A stretch of 64,000 nt of DNA. Source: Aurantiochytrium sp. KH105 (taxonomy: Eukaryota > Sar > Bigyra > Thraustochytrida > Thraustochytriidae). The notes below the pieces were generated by a model, which was not told the origin of the DNA, did not search any database, and saw only the letters and a program-made list of their open reading frames with translations. Shown in pieces: positions 1 to 9,683 of the stretch. Within the stretch, counting starts at the first letter, position 1. Each line of letters opens with the position of its first letter. The position numbers and the translations under genes are program-made. The stretch spans positions 124,001 through 188,000 of the forward strand of contig BGKB01000043.1 in the NCBI GenBank assembly GCA_003116975.1, written 5' to 3'.

Positions 1-1250
1 GTGTTGCTGCCGCAGAAGCGGAGATAGGTGCCTCAATTTGACAGCGTGAGGTCGAGTGCCTCTAAAACTTCACGGCTTGTAATGCGCAGGCTTTCTAACA
101 CAAGGAAGCTTTTTGATTGTTCCTTGTATGTGTATGAAAGTGCATGACGTGCTCATTGACTTGGTGTTTTTCTAAGGAAGAATCAACAAGCGTCCGACGC
201 GAAGAACCAAGAGCAAGCTTGGAAACTTCATGGTTTGCAAAAAAGGCTATACAACGCTCAGCGCATATGAAGAAGACAGCCTTCATGTCTTTCTTTTGTG
301 TATGCCGCTCATTGACTTGAGTTTTCTTCAAGTAGACATCAACGAGCACGTGACGCGAAGAATCAAAAGTGTGTCATGTATGCAAGACATGGCCCCAAAT
401 GACGGAGAGCGAAACAGGAGCGCAAGAACGGCAAGGCATCATCTTTGGCACGATCGCACCAAGAGCTTTTCGCAAACATCGAGGCCTTTCGCAAGCATCA
501 TTACTAATCGACGATGCTCGTCACGATGAGCTACCCATCACCTTGACACCAGGTGGTAAACTGCTATAGCATTCACGCTCAAGCAGATCCAAAGTGCACA
601 CCCAGTGTGGACACCAAGTGTGCACACCATGGGAAAGCCGCACTAATTCCACGTGCGATCCAAGATCGCACCCACTGCAATGATGCCGCCTTAACGAGGC
701 CCGCGTATCATTCCGTCAGTGAGGCAATGCCGTCCTTGACGAAGGCCCAGCGCATTGCTGGATAATGTCGCCTTGACGAAGGCCCAGCACATTACTCCAT
801 CACCTTAAATGCTGCTCTTACACGAGCCCACGCATTTCATTTCATCATGCTATTCACAGCGTGAATCATAGTCTAAGCTGCACGAAGCCGCGCACACGCG
901 GGCTCTCGTCCGCCAGCAGACCCGAATCACCCGAGCACTCGAACCCAGTGCGAGTTCCGAGTTACCCGCTCCAGGGTGGCCATTTGCAAGCGGGCTCTTC
1001 CTAATCGTTCGACTCCCTTGCAACCTAGGCAATCAACCACAGTCTCCGAGCAGCTGCGTGAGACTCCAACTTCTTCCTCCCCATCGCGCTACGCGCGGAG
1101 GGGAGATTTCTTTTACGTTTAGACGAATCATCTTTGTTGTTCTTTCTTTCAATCAGACTTCGCGTCAATAAATTACATTGTTTTTCGCAAGCCGTAAGAA
1201 GTTGCCTTTCGCAAGCATCGAGGCAAGCATCGAGGCAAGCATCGACGCAC
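1..1250. repeat. Non-coding DNA with degenerate tandem repeats
   Basis: No credible gene is visible; the frames here are short and repeat-derived. Two diverged units of about 158 bases begin at 66 and 224; each starts with an AACTTCAYGG-like segment and shares the stretch around 151-210 and 306-366. A second family of four degenerate units (38-47 bases) starts near 679, 726, 764 and 808, each opening with AATG and containing a (C)GAGGCCC or GAAGGCCC-like core. The string TTTCGCAAGCATCGAGGC recurs in variants near 467-505 and 1205-1250. This could be subtelomeric or decayed satellite DNA, but nothing shows that a chromosome end is close. Confidence 0.6.
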
Positions 1251-3095
1251 TGTAACTCCTGAGCTTGCGCTAAATTTGCGCTTCTTTCAAAAAAAAAAAG
1301 TCACCTGTGAGTGCGACAAGAGGCCATGTACATTGCCCTTCGAGACAGGAACCCTTTCAAGTTAAGAGGATGCTATCTCGGGCAATTTGGAGCGAACAAG
1401 TGTACCAAACGGATCCCAGTAACGAAACGACTGTCCCGTCGCTGTAGCTCGAGTAACCAACATCCACTGCCAAATGTGTCATATCAAACATTCAACGGTA
1501 CCTCGCTCCCTCCTGTACACGTCGCGTTTACTAAAGAGCCCACCCAGTCGGACCTTTTCAGGTGCGCTGGCTACCGCGCGGAGGTTTCATTTCGCGCGCA
1601 GCGAGCGGTCAGGGCGATGTGCTCGTATCAGCGCGGAGACGGTCACGGCCAAGGTCACGGTCATGGTCACGGTCTCGTCTCCTTTCCATTGCATTCCATT
1701 CGATTCGTTTCGTTCCAACGGTACCAGTCGCAGCCGGTCAGTTTAGTTGCACTGTGCGGACGTCGAGTGCAATGCCGAAAGAAGGAAAGAAAGAAAGGAA
1801 GACCGGCCAGTCCCCCGTTTCGCGTGGGCGCTGTTGTTGTGCTGGCTTCACGTCTCCTCCCCCGAAACGTGCATCTTTGCAGGCCTGTGCTGCTCCCTGC
1901 GCTCTCAGAGGTCGAAAGTGAAGCGCTCTCACATCTTCAATGCTGTGTCTTTTTTTTCAATTATTCTTTTCTTGCCGGTGTTCTTTTTTCCAACCAACAA
2001 ACTTTTTTCTTTTTCTTTTTCAACCTTCTTTCTTTTTCTTTTTCTTTTCTTTTTATATTTCTTTTCAGTATTCGTCACGGGCGCTAATCTTCTTATATGC
2101 CCTCGTATCACTCCATTTTACTGGACGATAATTGAGTGCGAAAGGGGCATTCTGCACGTCTCTGTGCAGCCGGTCTCATCTCCTCGCGCGCCGTCCGGCT
2201 TCGCGCAAGTGAACAATGGTGCTATTCTCCACTTACGCTGGGCCCTGGCCAGTCAACTCACCTCGCCAACCAACTGACTATAATAACTAACTGGCGGGCT
2301 GGCTGTCTGGCCGCCTGGCCACCCTATCTATCTCTCGATCCCAACCTCCGCCAACCGCTCGTCCATTCCCGTCGCCCGCTCTACAGTGCACTGCAGGCGG
2401 TCTTCGAGCGGTCTCCCTCGCCGGTATCCGGCCTAGCCTCGCCAACATGCAAGCAACCATCGCGTGCGCGGGTCGGTCGTGCGGGGCGCCATTACTGGTA
2501 GTAGTAGTATAGATGAATGAATGTCCGCAACTTGCAAAGCTTCACTAGGCCTATCCGGAGTCTCTCTCTCTCTCGCTCGCCGTCGCTGCAGCGTGCCGCT
2601 CGTCGAGGACGGATATACACCCACGAAAAATACACCCACGATAAGATCCACGCTTTTCTCGACGCAGCTGACGCGCGTGGCCTGGCCTAGGCCCATGCCA
2701 AGTCAACTTGCCACCCTGCCGGCATTGGCTTCATCGCTCCGGGCTAGTCACGGTGGCGTCCATCTTGGATTCCCGCTTCGTTCTTCCGGGAAATCCACTA
2801 CGGGACAGGCCGCGCCCGTCCCGCCGGCGCCTCTGCTTACTGTTAGTAGAGTAGCAGGCATGGCGGTCCTCGCCTCCCGCCTCGGCCCGCCCCGCCCGCC
2901 CTGCCCCGGCTCGCGGCCGCACCGGAGGCTTCGCGCTGGCACGGGCCAAGAGCTGCGCGGACGCGTGCGCAGAAGCGTGCGCGAGCGGCGGCGGCTGCGC
3001 GGGAGGGAGGCTGGGTCCGGGAGGGAGGAAGAGCGAGAGACGGACGGCAGCCGCAGGCGCGCGTGCGCGGCGGGCCGGCTTCACGCGCGAACGCG

Positions 3096-3155
3096 CTATA
3101 GCCGACTTGCATCGCGCGGAATCCGACTTGCGGGGGAGGGTTTGGCCGACTTGTG
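3096..3155. promoter_or_regulatory. Cluster of GCAAGTSGG-type motifs
   Basis: Three inverted copies occur in about 60 bases: CTATAGCCGACTTGC, GGAATCCGACTTGCG and GGCCGACTTGTG. The same core on either strand recurs in several other upstream regions of this window (see 32291, 38576, 39801, 45304 and 58741). The nearest downstream gene start is 4207, about 1 kb away. The regulatory role is inferred from recurrence only. Confidence 0.45.
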
Positions 3156-3539
3156 CACAGTCGGCCTTTGCTTGGCTGGGCTTGGCTTGGCTTGCCAGGT
3201 TGCAAAAGTTCAAAAATGGAGGAGAAAACTTTTCTTCTTCCTTTTCCATTTTCTCTCTTTTTCTTTACTTTTTTTACTTTTTTTCAAGGGCGTTCTCTTT
3301 GTTCCATTCGATCGCGCGGCTGACCAGTCTCTCGCTTCGCTTCGCTTCACCTCGGTGCGCTGTGCTGCGCTTGTAGCGCGTGGGACCGACCGTCTTCTGA
3401 CCCGGGGCCATGATCAGCCAGCCAGCCGACCTGGCGGGCCTCCAGCTTCCCGGCTCCAGCCAGCTCGCAGCCGCGGCGGACCCGCCTCAAGACGAAGACT
3501 CCGTCGCCAAAAAAATATATCAAAAAATCAAAACCAAAA

Positions 3540-3540
<1 letters not shown>

Positions 3541-3601
<61 letters not shown>
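3541..3601. repeat. GAAA tetranucleotide microsatellite
   Basis: About fifteen uninterrupted copies of GAAA lie in the upstream region of the 4207 gene. It is a simple-sequence repeat with no coding content. Confidence 0.95.
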
Positions 3602-3602
<1 letters not shown>

Positions 3603-4206
3603 GAGCGAGTCCGAGACCTCGATCGCTCGTGCGACCTCGCTCGCCGCGCTCGCCGTGCCGGCCCGCGTCCAGACCCCGTTCGCCCCGCGCTCCCCGCTTA
3701 CCCCTCTCCTCCTCCGGTTCCCGCCCCAACCCCTCCTCCTCCCCTGGGCGTCTCCGTTCGCGCGGTCCGTCTGTGCCGATCGGTCGCGAGTCACGTCGCG
3801 AGGCCAAGGCGCAGAAAGAAGCGCAGAGAGAGAGAGAGGGAGCAGCGTCTTTCTTTTTCTTTTTCTTTTTCGTTTTCTTTTTCTTTTCTTTCCCTTCCTT
3901 TCCCCTACTTTCCTTCCTTCCTTTCCTTCTGTTTCCTTTGTTTTGAATTCATTTCAAATCGACAGAAGGAGGCGAGGAGGCAAGCAAGCAAAGCGCCTTC
4001 GACCCCCGCGACGACGCGACGCGCGACGCGACGCGACGCGACGTGGACCCCCGCGCCGCGCAAGGCCCCTGCCGTCGGCGGCGGCGTCGCCTTCGCCTTC
4101 GCCTTCGCCCTCACCCCGCGGCCCTCTCGGCGGAGGAGGTTGAAGACTCGACGGAGCGAGAGAGCGATCGATTGAGCGAGTGATCGCTTTTGCTTGACCG
4201 TGCGCC

Positions 4207-6156
4207 ATGGGCCTGCGAAAGGCGGTCGCGGCGCTGGCCGCCGTGGCAGCGGCGGCGGCGATCGCGCCGGGCGCCGTCGGCGCGGCCGAAAGCGACGACG
4301 CGTACGGGGGCGGGTACTCGTCCGATCACTTCCTCGAGTACGCCATTCGCTTCACGTACATTTGCAGGGAGGATGGCGGCGGCCTCGAGGACACCTCGTT
4401 TGGACCCTGCCTCTACGCCTCGACGACCGTGCTCGATGAGAACTCCAACACCCACGTTTTCGCGAGCGATATCGAAACCAGCGACCTCGATGACGCAGAG
4501 AAACGCGCCCTTGTCGACAACGAGTACGGATGGCGCGTCTACTTTAGTGGACCCGATGATAACGACACCGCCGTCGAATATGTCGAGATCGAGCACAACT
4601 ACACAGATGGCGGCCTCGATCTCGTCCAGGGCAGCACGATCAATATCTGGAACATGACGATCAACCATAAGGAGGGCGAAGCCCTTGAGCTTGGCCTCGT
4701 CGGCAACACTCTTCCCTCGGACCTCGCAGGGCCGTACCAATTCTCCTTCAACGTCTCGGGCGTCATTCAATGTCTTTCCATCAACAACACCCGACACGTG
4801 TACATGGGCGACTGCTCGAGCAACAACTCTCAGCTCAAGTTCGTAGACTTTGTGGCCCCTTCTCTGTCGCCCACGGGCGCACCCACGTCCACGCCCGCGC
4901 CCACCAGCACCTCGCCACCGACCACTGCTGGCGACAACCAGAACGACTTTTCCGAAAAGGTCGTTCTCCTGCGCAGTTCTTACAGGGATACCTACAACAA
5001 CGGCCTTCTCCTTGGTCTCGGCATCTCTCTGGGAGATAGCGCTCCCAGCAAGGGCGACAAGCTCCAGCTCAAGAGTCTCACCAAAAACTACTTTAGGGAG
5101 AATCTCGATCAGTACAAGATGATCTGGAACCATGACTCGAACTACAGGCTCGGGCTTGCACTCGACAGCGAGGGCGATTCCGATCTCTTCATGCAATCCA
5201 AGAAGAACGTCGCGCGTCTCAAGCACAACCCCATTGACAAGTTTGGTTACGTCCAGCTTGCCGACATGAACGACCGCGGGAAGCAGATGTTTACCTTTGT
5301 GCGAAGATCAATCAACAGCAACGACGAACCGGTCGTCAAGATTATCATGGGCAACGACCTCACATCCACCGATGGTGACATTAGCTCCAAAGATCTCTGC
5401 CTCACGGTGGCCAGCTGCGATCCATACGCTGAGGACGTCTGCCGTCCCAACTCGAACCACGTTGGCTGCGAAACATCCTGCGACGAAGACAAGCCCAAGA
5501 TGCTCCAGGGCATTGTCAACGGCTCGTACGTCAAGCTTGCCAACTGCAAGTCCGACTACGACGAGGCCCAAATCTTCGTCGTGACTACGACGGAAGCCGC
5601 CCTTGGTCTCCTTTCCGACTCGAACTCTCCGACGGCTTCGCCCACCACGGGCACGCCTACCGTGCGTCCGACCGCAAACCCCACCGCCAAGCCCACGGCC
5701 CAACCTACGGCCAAGCCCACGGAAATTGCCGATGACGAGCGTGCCTCGGCCCCTGCCGCCGATGAGGACTCCAACGATAGATCCCTTTCCGGACTCTACG
5801 GACTCCTTGCGCTCGTAATCGCCGCCCTTATTCTTGCCGTCTACGTGCGCCGCCGCCGCCGGAACCGCACGCACGACAGGGGCTTTAAGGATGGCATTGG
5901 CGGAGGTCTCTACGCCGATGATGACGACGACGACGATGATGATGATCAGGAGCTGTACAACTCGTTCGACTCGCCCATCGGATCCAACGAGGAGGGATCT
6001 TCGCTCAACGGCGATGGTGCCTCGGCTTCTGGACGCCGCGCCAAGACCTCAAACTCGCTCGAGCAGCCCATGATTAACAAGCGGAGCAACTCGATGTCGT
6101 TTGAGCCCCACGTAGCGCACTTCGAGCAAGAGGCTGGCTTTGTCGCGCGCGTTTAG
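4207..6156 (+). CDS. Type I membrane glycoprotein-like protein, PT-rich stalks
   Basis: This 649-residue single-exon gene starts at GCCATGG. Residues 1-26 form a classic signal peptide (basic n-region, Ala-rich core, VGA cleavage site). The ectodomain has two related-looking Cys-containing segments and several N-x-S/T sites. They are joined by Pro/Thr-rich linkers near residues 218-240 and 475-510, typical of O-glycosylated stalks. A transmembrane helix lies at about 527-549, followed by an RRRRRNR stop-transfer, then a cytosolic tail with a run of about eleven Asp. The topology (secreted outside, acidic tail inside) is clear. I do not recognise the ectodomain family; a lectin-like beta-trefoil is only a guess. 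It converges with the peptidase gene, whose 3' end lies 360 bases downstream. Confidence 0.85.
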   Translation: MGLRKAVAALAAVAAAAAIAPGAVGAAESDDAYGGGYSSDHFLEYAIRFTYICREDGGGLEDTSFGPCLYASTTVLDENSNTHVFASDIETSDLDDAEKRALVDNEYGWRVYFSGPDDNDTAVEYVEIEHNYTDGGLDLVQGSTINIWNMTINHKEGEALELGLVGNTLPSDLAGPYQFSFNVSGVIQCLSINNTRHVYMGDCSSNNSQLKFVDFVAPSLSPTGAPTSTPAPTSTSPPTTAGDNQNDFSEKVVLLRSSYRDTYNNGLLLGLGISLGDSAPSKGDKLQLKSLTKNYFRENLDQYKMIWNHDSNYRLGLALDSEGDSDLFMQSKKNVARLKHNPIDKFGYVQLADMNDRGKQMFTFVRRSINSNDEPVVKIIMGNDLTSTDGDISSKDLCLTVASCDPYAEDVCRPNSNHVGCETSCDEDKPKMLQGIVNGSYVKLANCKSDYDEAQIFVVTTTEAALGLLSDSNSPTASPTTGTPTVRPTANPTAKPTAQPTAKPTEIADDERASAPAADEDSNDRSLSGLYGLLALVIAALILAVYVRRRRRNRTHDRGFKDGIGGGLYADDDDDDDDDDQELYNSFDSPIGSNEEGSSLNGDGASASGRRAKTSNSLEQPMINKRSNSMSFEPHVAHFEQEAGFVARV

Positions 6157-6515
6157 TTCGCTCGCTCGGCTGCAGCTGTACCATTTTCCACTCTGGCCTC
6201 AATTCGACAAAATATATTCTTCCATCTTGTTGTTTGCTTCTTGCAAGCTTCTTGCAATTCGAGTTCCCAGTTCGCTTTGCCGGACACTTTTCCAAAGTAA
6301 AAAAAAATCACTTCTCGGGAAGGGGGCAAAAGTAATGTCTAAAGAATATTCTCTTCCCGTCCTGTGATGGTGCGCACTTCGTCGTTCTTCAACTTTTTAG
6401 AATCTTCTGTGTTTTTTTTTTGTTGTCTGACCCCTTGCCAGGCTCATTCGACGAGGACTCGACCAGTCGCTCCTGAACACAAAGAAACGACGCCAATAAA
6501 TGTCGTCCGGTTCTC
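6157..6515. other. Convergent 3' spacer
   Basis: This is the 359-base gap between two genes facing each other. It contains A/T-rich stretches and an AATAAA-like string near 6496, likely 3' UTR sequence. No gene is visible. Confidence 0.6.
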
Positions 6516-9146
6516 TCAAGTCCTCTTCTTCTTGACCGCCGCCACAGAGCCACTCTCTGAACCCAGATGCTCGTCAAAGTACTCCTTCATGCGCTTTTCC
6601 ATGTAAATGCGGTCCTGCAGACGACGAGGCGAGTGGCGCTCGTCTGGGAACAGCAAGAGATCATACGGTTTAGCCTCTGCAATAAGCGCGTTGATAAGGC
6701 GCGCCGTGTGCCGAAAGTGGACATTTTCGTCGATAAGTCCATGCACGAGCATAAGCTTGCCCTGAAGGTTGCGCACGTGGGCCATTACAGCACCCTCCTC
6801 GTAGCCCCGAGGGTTGGTCAGCGGGGTGCCCATGTAACGCTCCGTATAATGCGTGTCATATCCATCCCAATGGGTGACAGGCGCGCCAGCAATGGCAACA
6901 TGGAATACATCTGGCCTCTTCAACAGGCACATGGCCGACATATAACCACCGTAGCTCCAACCATACATACCCACACGAGAGCGGTCCGCGATACCCTTGC
7001 GCTCTAAAAAGAGAACTCCCTCCACCTGGTCGTCCACCTCGACCGTGCCCATACGGTGCTTAATCGCCCCTTCAAAATCGAGGCCGCGACCTGAGCTTCC
7101 GCGATTGTCCACCTTCAGAACAGCGTACCCGGCATTCACCAGACGCTGGGCACGCATATCCACGGTCACATCCCATCCATTCGTCACGCGTTGCACATGA
7201 GGCCCGCCATAGACCGCCACAATCGTGGGAAAAGGCCCATCGCCGTGCTGTTCTGGGTCAGGGCGATACAAGGCACCGTGCAACAAAGGTCCATCCGATG
7301 GGGCGGGGAACTCAATGAGCTCAGGCGTGACGAGAAGAGGTTGCAGGCGCTCGAGCTCGTCGTGCACGAGCGAGCTTTCCTTGCCAGCGTGCAGAGTGTA
7401 AATCTGGGAAATCCCACGTTCACAACTGTCACCGGAAATACGAAAAAGTTGTGTTGTCGGCGGCGTCAAGATGCTATGGTGCGTCAAGACAGCCAGGTCT
7501 CCGTCAGCATCCATAACCATGCTATTCATCCCGGCAAAGGATTTTGTGAGCGCGCGTCCTTCCGTCGCCGCATCCGCCGAAGACCACAGCGATACGCAGT
7601 ACACATGGCGCTCCAGCACGCTCTCTCTTGTCGCAGCATAGTACAAGAGGCCGCGCTCCAGATCAACCTGAACCAAGGACGTCACCATCCATGGTCCATC
7701 GTCGCAGAGCTTACGGACGAGCTGTACCTCGCCTGTTTGCGACGAGTAAAAGTACAGATACAGCTTCATGAAGCGTGTTTCGCTTTCCGAGCCCCAGATA
7801 AAAAAGAATCCGCACGGTTGTTGACCCTGCCATGCCGCGGCATCCGCTTCGTCGCCACCTTGCATTGCAACGTCGCCCGAAGCGTCCGCACCAGCGCCGT
7901 CCTTGCCATCGCTCAGACCCAAGACTTGCTCGCCGCGCATCGAGTCAAATGAGACAAAGAGGTCGTGCAGATTGATCCAGACGTCAGAGGTCTCACGCTT
8001 GAGCAAAGTGCGCTGGCCCGAGTTGATATCATATCTTACGAGGAGAAGCTCCGACTGCTCGCGATTCTCGAGCTGAGCAGAGAGCGAACCATCCGGGAGC
8101 CAATCAACGCGGGCCAAATACATGTCGTTGTCCCCGGATCCCTCTTTTAAGCTAATGTCGAGCCAACGAACGCTGGGACGCTGCCCGTTGCCTGACGCCG
8201 CCACAGATACAACACCGAGGCGAACGTGTGGGTTCGCTTTGCCTGCAAAAGGATAACGATGATCTTCTTGCGCGCTGTCGCCAACCTCTTCCTTGCCTTG
8301 ATGCATAATGCGGTATTCCGGAATGTGCGACTCGTCGACCAGCTCAAAGGCAATGTGCTGGCTATCGTGTGACCACCAAAAACCATGGTACCGGTCCATT
8401 TCCTCCTGTGCAATAAAGTCAGCCAGACCGCTCGTCTTGCCATTGCCGCGCGAGTCATACGTGAGGCGTTGCGGCGTCTGTGCGTCGGCATCGACCTCGA
8501 GCACATAAAGCTCCGCGTCGCGCACGAAAGCTACCATGCGGCCGTCTGGAGACATGTGTGGGTCGAGCGCGCCTCCTCGGGCGTCATCACCCGGGGCCGT
8601 AGAAGTGACCTTGTCGAATACTTTGCGCGGCGGTGCCGCGACATTGGGCTGCATTTCCTTCATGAAGATGTTGCCGTTGAGCGGAATGAGCATTCTCGAC
8701 GCCAGTGAGGGCGACGAGGACCAGGCATACTGCGTAATGCCAACAGACATTTGACGAGAGCGCTCGCGCCGGAGTTTATCCTCGAGCGAGAGCGTTTCCT
8801 CCGTGTTGCTTTCCTCAGAGCTTGCCGCTGGATCCCAGAGCTTGAACGCCGAGCCCTGCGCATTGCCCTCTTGATCAAGCTCGAGGCAGTAAAGCTGGCG
8901 GTTGAGAAGGTTGTCGCTCGAGTCCGGGCACAGAAAGGCCAAGTATTTGCGGCATGGACTGAACGACGGCTGCGAGGGCGCGATAATGCCTGGCAGCGGC
9001 CGCGCCGCGACAATGAGATCATCGAGTTGACTCATTGTTTCGACACTGCTGCCGCTGATGCTGACAAAGCCCCGCTTGCCGCTTCCGGCACTTGCTGCGC
9101 TAGGTATGGTGGTTACCTTGGTGTCGCAGCAAGAGCTGCTGCGCAA
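6516..9146 (-). CDS. Prolyl dipeptidyl peptidase, S9B family (DPP8/9-like)
   Basis: This 876-residue serine peptidase should release X-Pro dipeptides from peptide N-termini. The C-terminal alpha/beta-hydrolase domain shows the S9 signature GWSYGGY with nucleophile Ser731. The acid is Asp806 in HGLIDENVHF, a string close to the DPP8/DPP9 consensus, and the base is His838 in DERHSPR. The N-terminal two thirds should be the beta-propeller gating domain. There is no signal peptide or transmembrane segment, which fits cytosolic DPP8/9 rather than membrane-anchored DPP4. An in-frame Met38 (start 9035) is an alternative start; the first 37 residues are Ser-rich and lack family features. The gene is a single exon, and all three catalytic residues are present. 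Confidence 0.92.
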   Translation of the reverse strand: MRSSSCCDTKVTTIPSAASAGSGKRGFVSISGSSVETMSQLDDLIVAARPLPGIIAPSQPSFSPCRKYLAFLCPDSSDNLLNRQLYCLELDQEGNAQGSAFKLWDPAASSEESNTEETLSLEDKLRRERSRQMSVGITQYAWSSSPSLASRMLIPLNGNIFMKEMQPNVAAPPRKVFDKVTSTAPGDDARGGALDPHMSPDGRMVAFVRDAELYVLEVDADAQTPQRLTYDSRGNGKTSGLADFIAQEEMDRYHGFWWSHDSQHIAFELVDESHIPEYRIMHQGKEEVGDSAQEDHRYPFAGKANPHVRLGVVSVAASGNGQRPSVRWLDISLKEGSGDNDMYLARVDWLPDGSLSAQLENREQSELLLVRYDINSGQRTLLKRETSDVWINLHDLFVSFDSMRGEQVLGLSDGKDGAGADASGDVAMQGGDEADAAAWQGQQPCGFFFIWGSESETRFMKLYLYFYSSQTGEVQLVRKLCDDGPWMVTSLVQVDLERGLLYYAATRESVLERHVYCVSLWSSADAATEGRALTKSFAGMNSMVMDADGDLAVLTHHSILTPPTTQLFRISGDSCERGISQIYTLHAGKESSLVHDELERLQPLLVTPELIEFPAPSDGPLLHGALYRPDPEQHGDGPFPTIVAVYGGPHVQRVTNGWDVTVDMRAQRLVNAGYAVLKVDNRGSSGRGLDFEGAIKHRMGTVEVDDQVEGVLFLERKGIADRSRVGMYGWSYGGYMSAMCLLKRPDVFHVAIAGAPVTHWDGYDTHYTERYMGTPLTNPRGYEEGAVMAHVRNLQGKLMLVHGLIDENVHFRHTARLINALIAEAKPYDLLLFPDERHSPRRLQDRIYMEKRMKEYFDEHLGSESGSVAAVKKKRT

Positions 9147-9683
9147 ACTACCCTCACCCCTTTTCGATGCGCAAGTTCGCCAGCCGCCAAAAGAGAGTGG
9201 GAAAGTGAGCGAGAGAGACCTGCTTGACCCGTCGAAACGCGAGTCCTTCGCTGCACTTAGCTCTCTAGCTAGCCGAGTATCGCTGGTGGTCTGGTGCTAT
9301 TGCTTTTGACTCTGTGTCTGCTGCACGAGATCGTGCTGCTGGCGCCAGAGTCGCTGTCCAGGACGAAAAGCGACGCTTTGACAAGTGAGGAGGTAGCAGC
9401 CACCTTGCAGTAGGACTACGCTCTCGCGTCTGCCTGCGCCGGCAGCGGAGCAAGGCTGCCTGCAAAGCAAAGGAGGAGGGCTCGGGAGCGTCTCCGGCGC
9501 CCGGACTCGCGCGCAAGCGAGCGCAGCCACGGGGTCGTCGCGCACGAGGACGGCCGGCGGCCGATTGTCTGTTTGGAGCATTCTTATCTTCTCTCGAATG
9601 CCGCTGTGTCCTGTTCACCAGGCCATCGCACGAACTTCGCAGCATCGCGTGCGTAGCTCACAAATTAGAGGACCCGGGAGCGT
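9147..9683. other. Upstream spacer of the peptidase gene
   Basis: These 537 bases separate two minus-strand genes. The stretch is presumably the promoter and leader of the peptidase and the 3' end of the coiled-coil gene. Short frames here have no coding character. Confidence 0.5.

Larger units (their letters stand above)
1251..4206. other. Long non-coding region upstream of the 4207 gene
   Basis: I see no convincing coding sequence. The region holds T-rich or CT-rich tracts (about 1940-2070, 3220-3290 and 3845-3945), GGTCAC-type repeats near 1640-1675, a GAAA microsatellite (3541-3601) and a GCGAC-type repeat near 4010-4044. Copies of the GCAAGTSGG-type motif occur at about 2215 and 3096-3150. 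The last part is presumably promoter and 5' leader of the membrane-protein gene starting at 4207. Long open frames here are low-complexity Arg/Ser/Phe translations of GC-rich and pyrimidine repeats. Confidence 0.6.

Noticed and set aside
2521-4143. 540-codon plus-strand frame upstream of the 4207 gene
   Set aside because: The translation is Arg/Ser/Leu/Phe low complexity crossing the GAAA microsatellite and CT tracts; it has no domain or start context.
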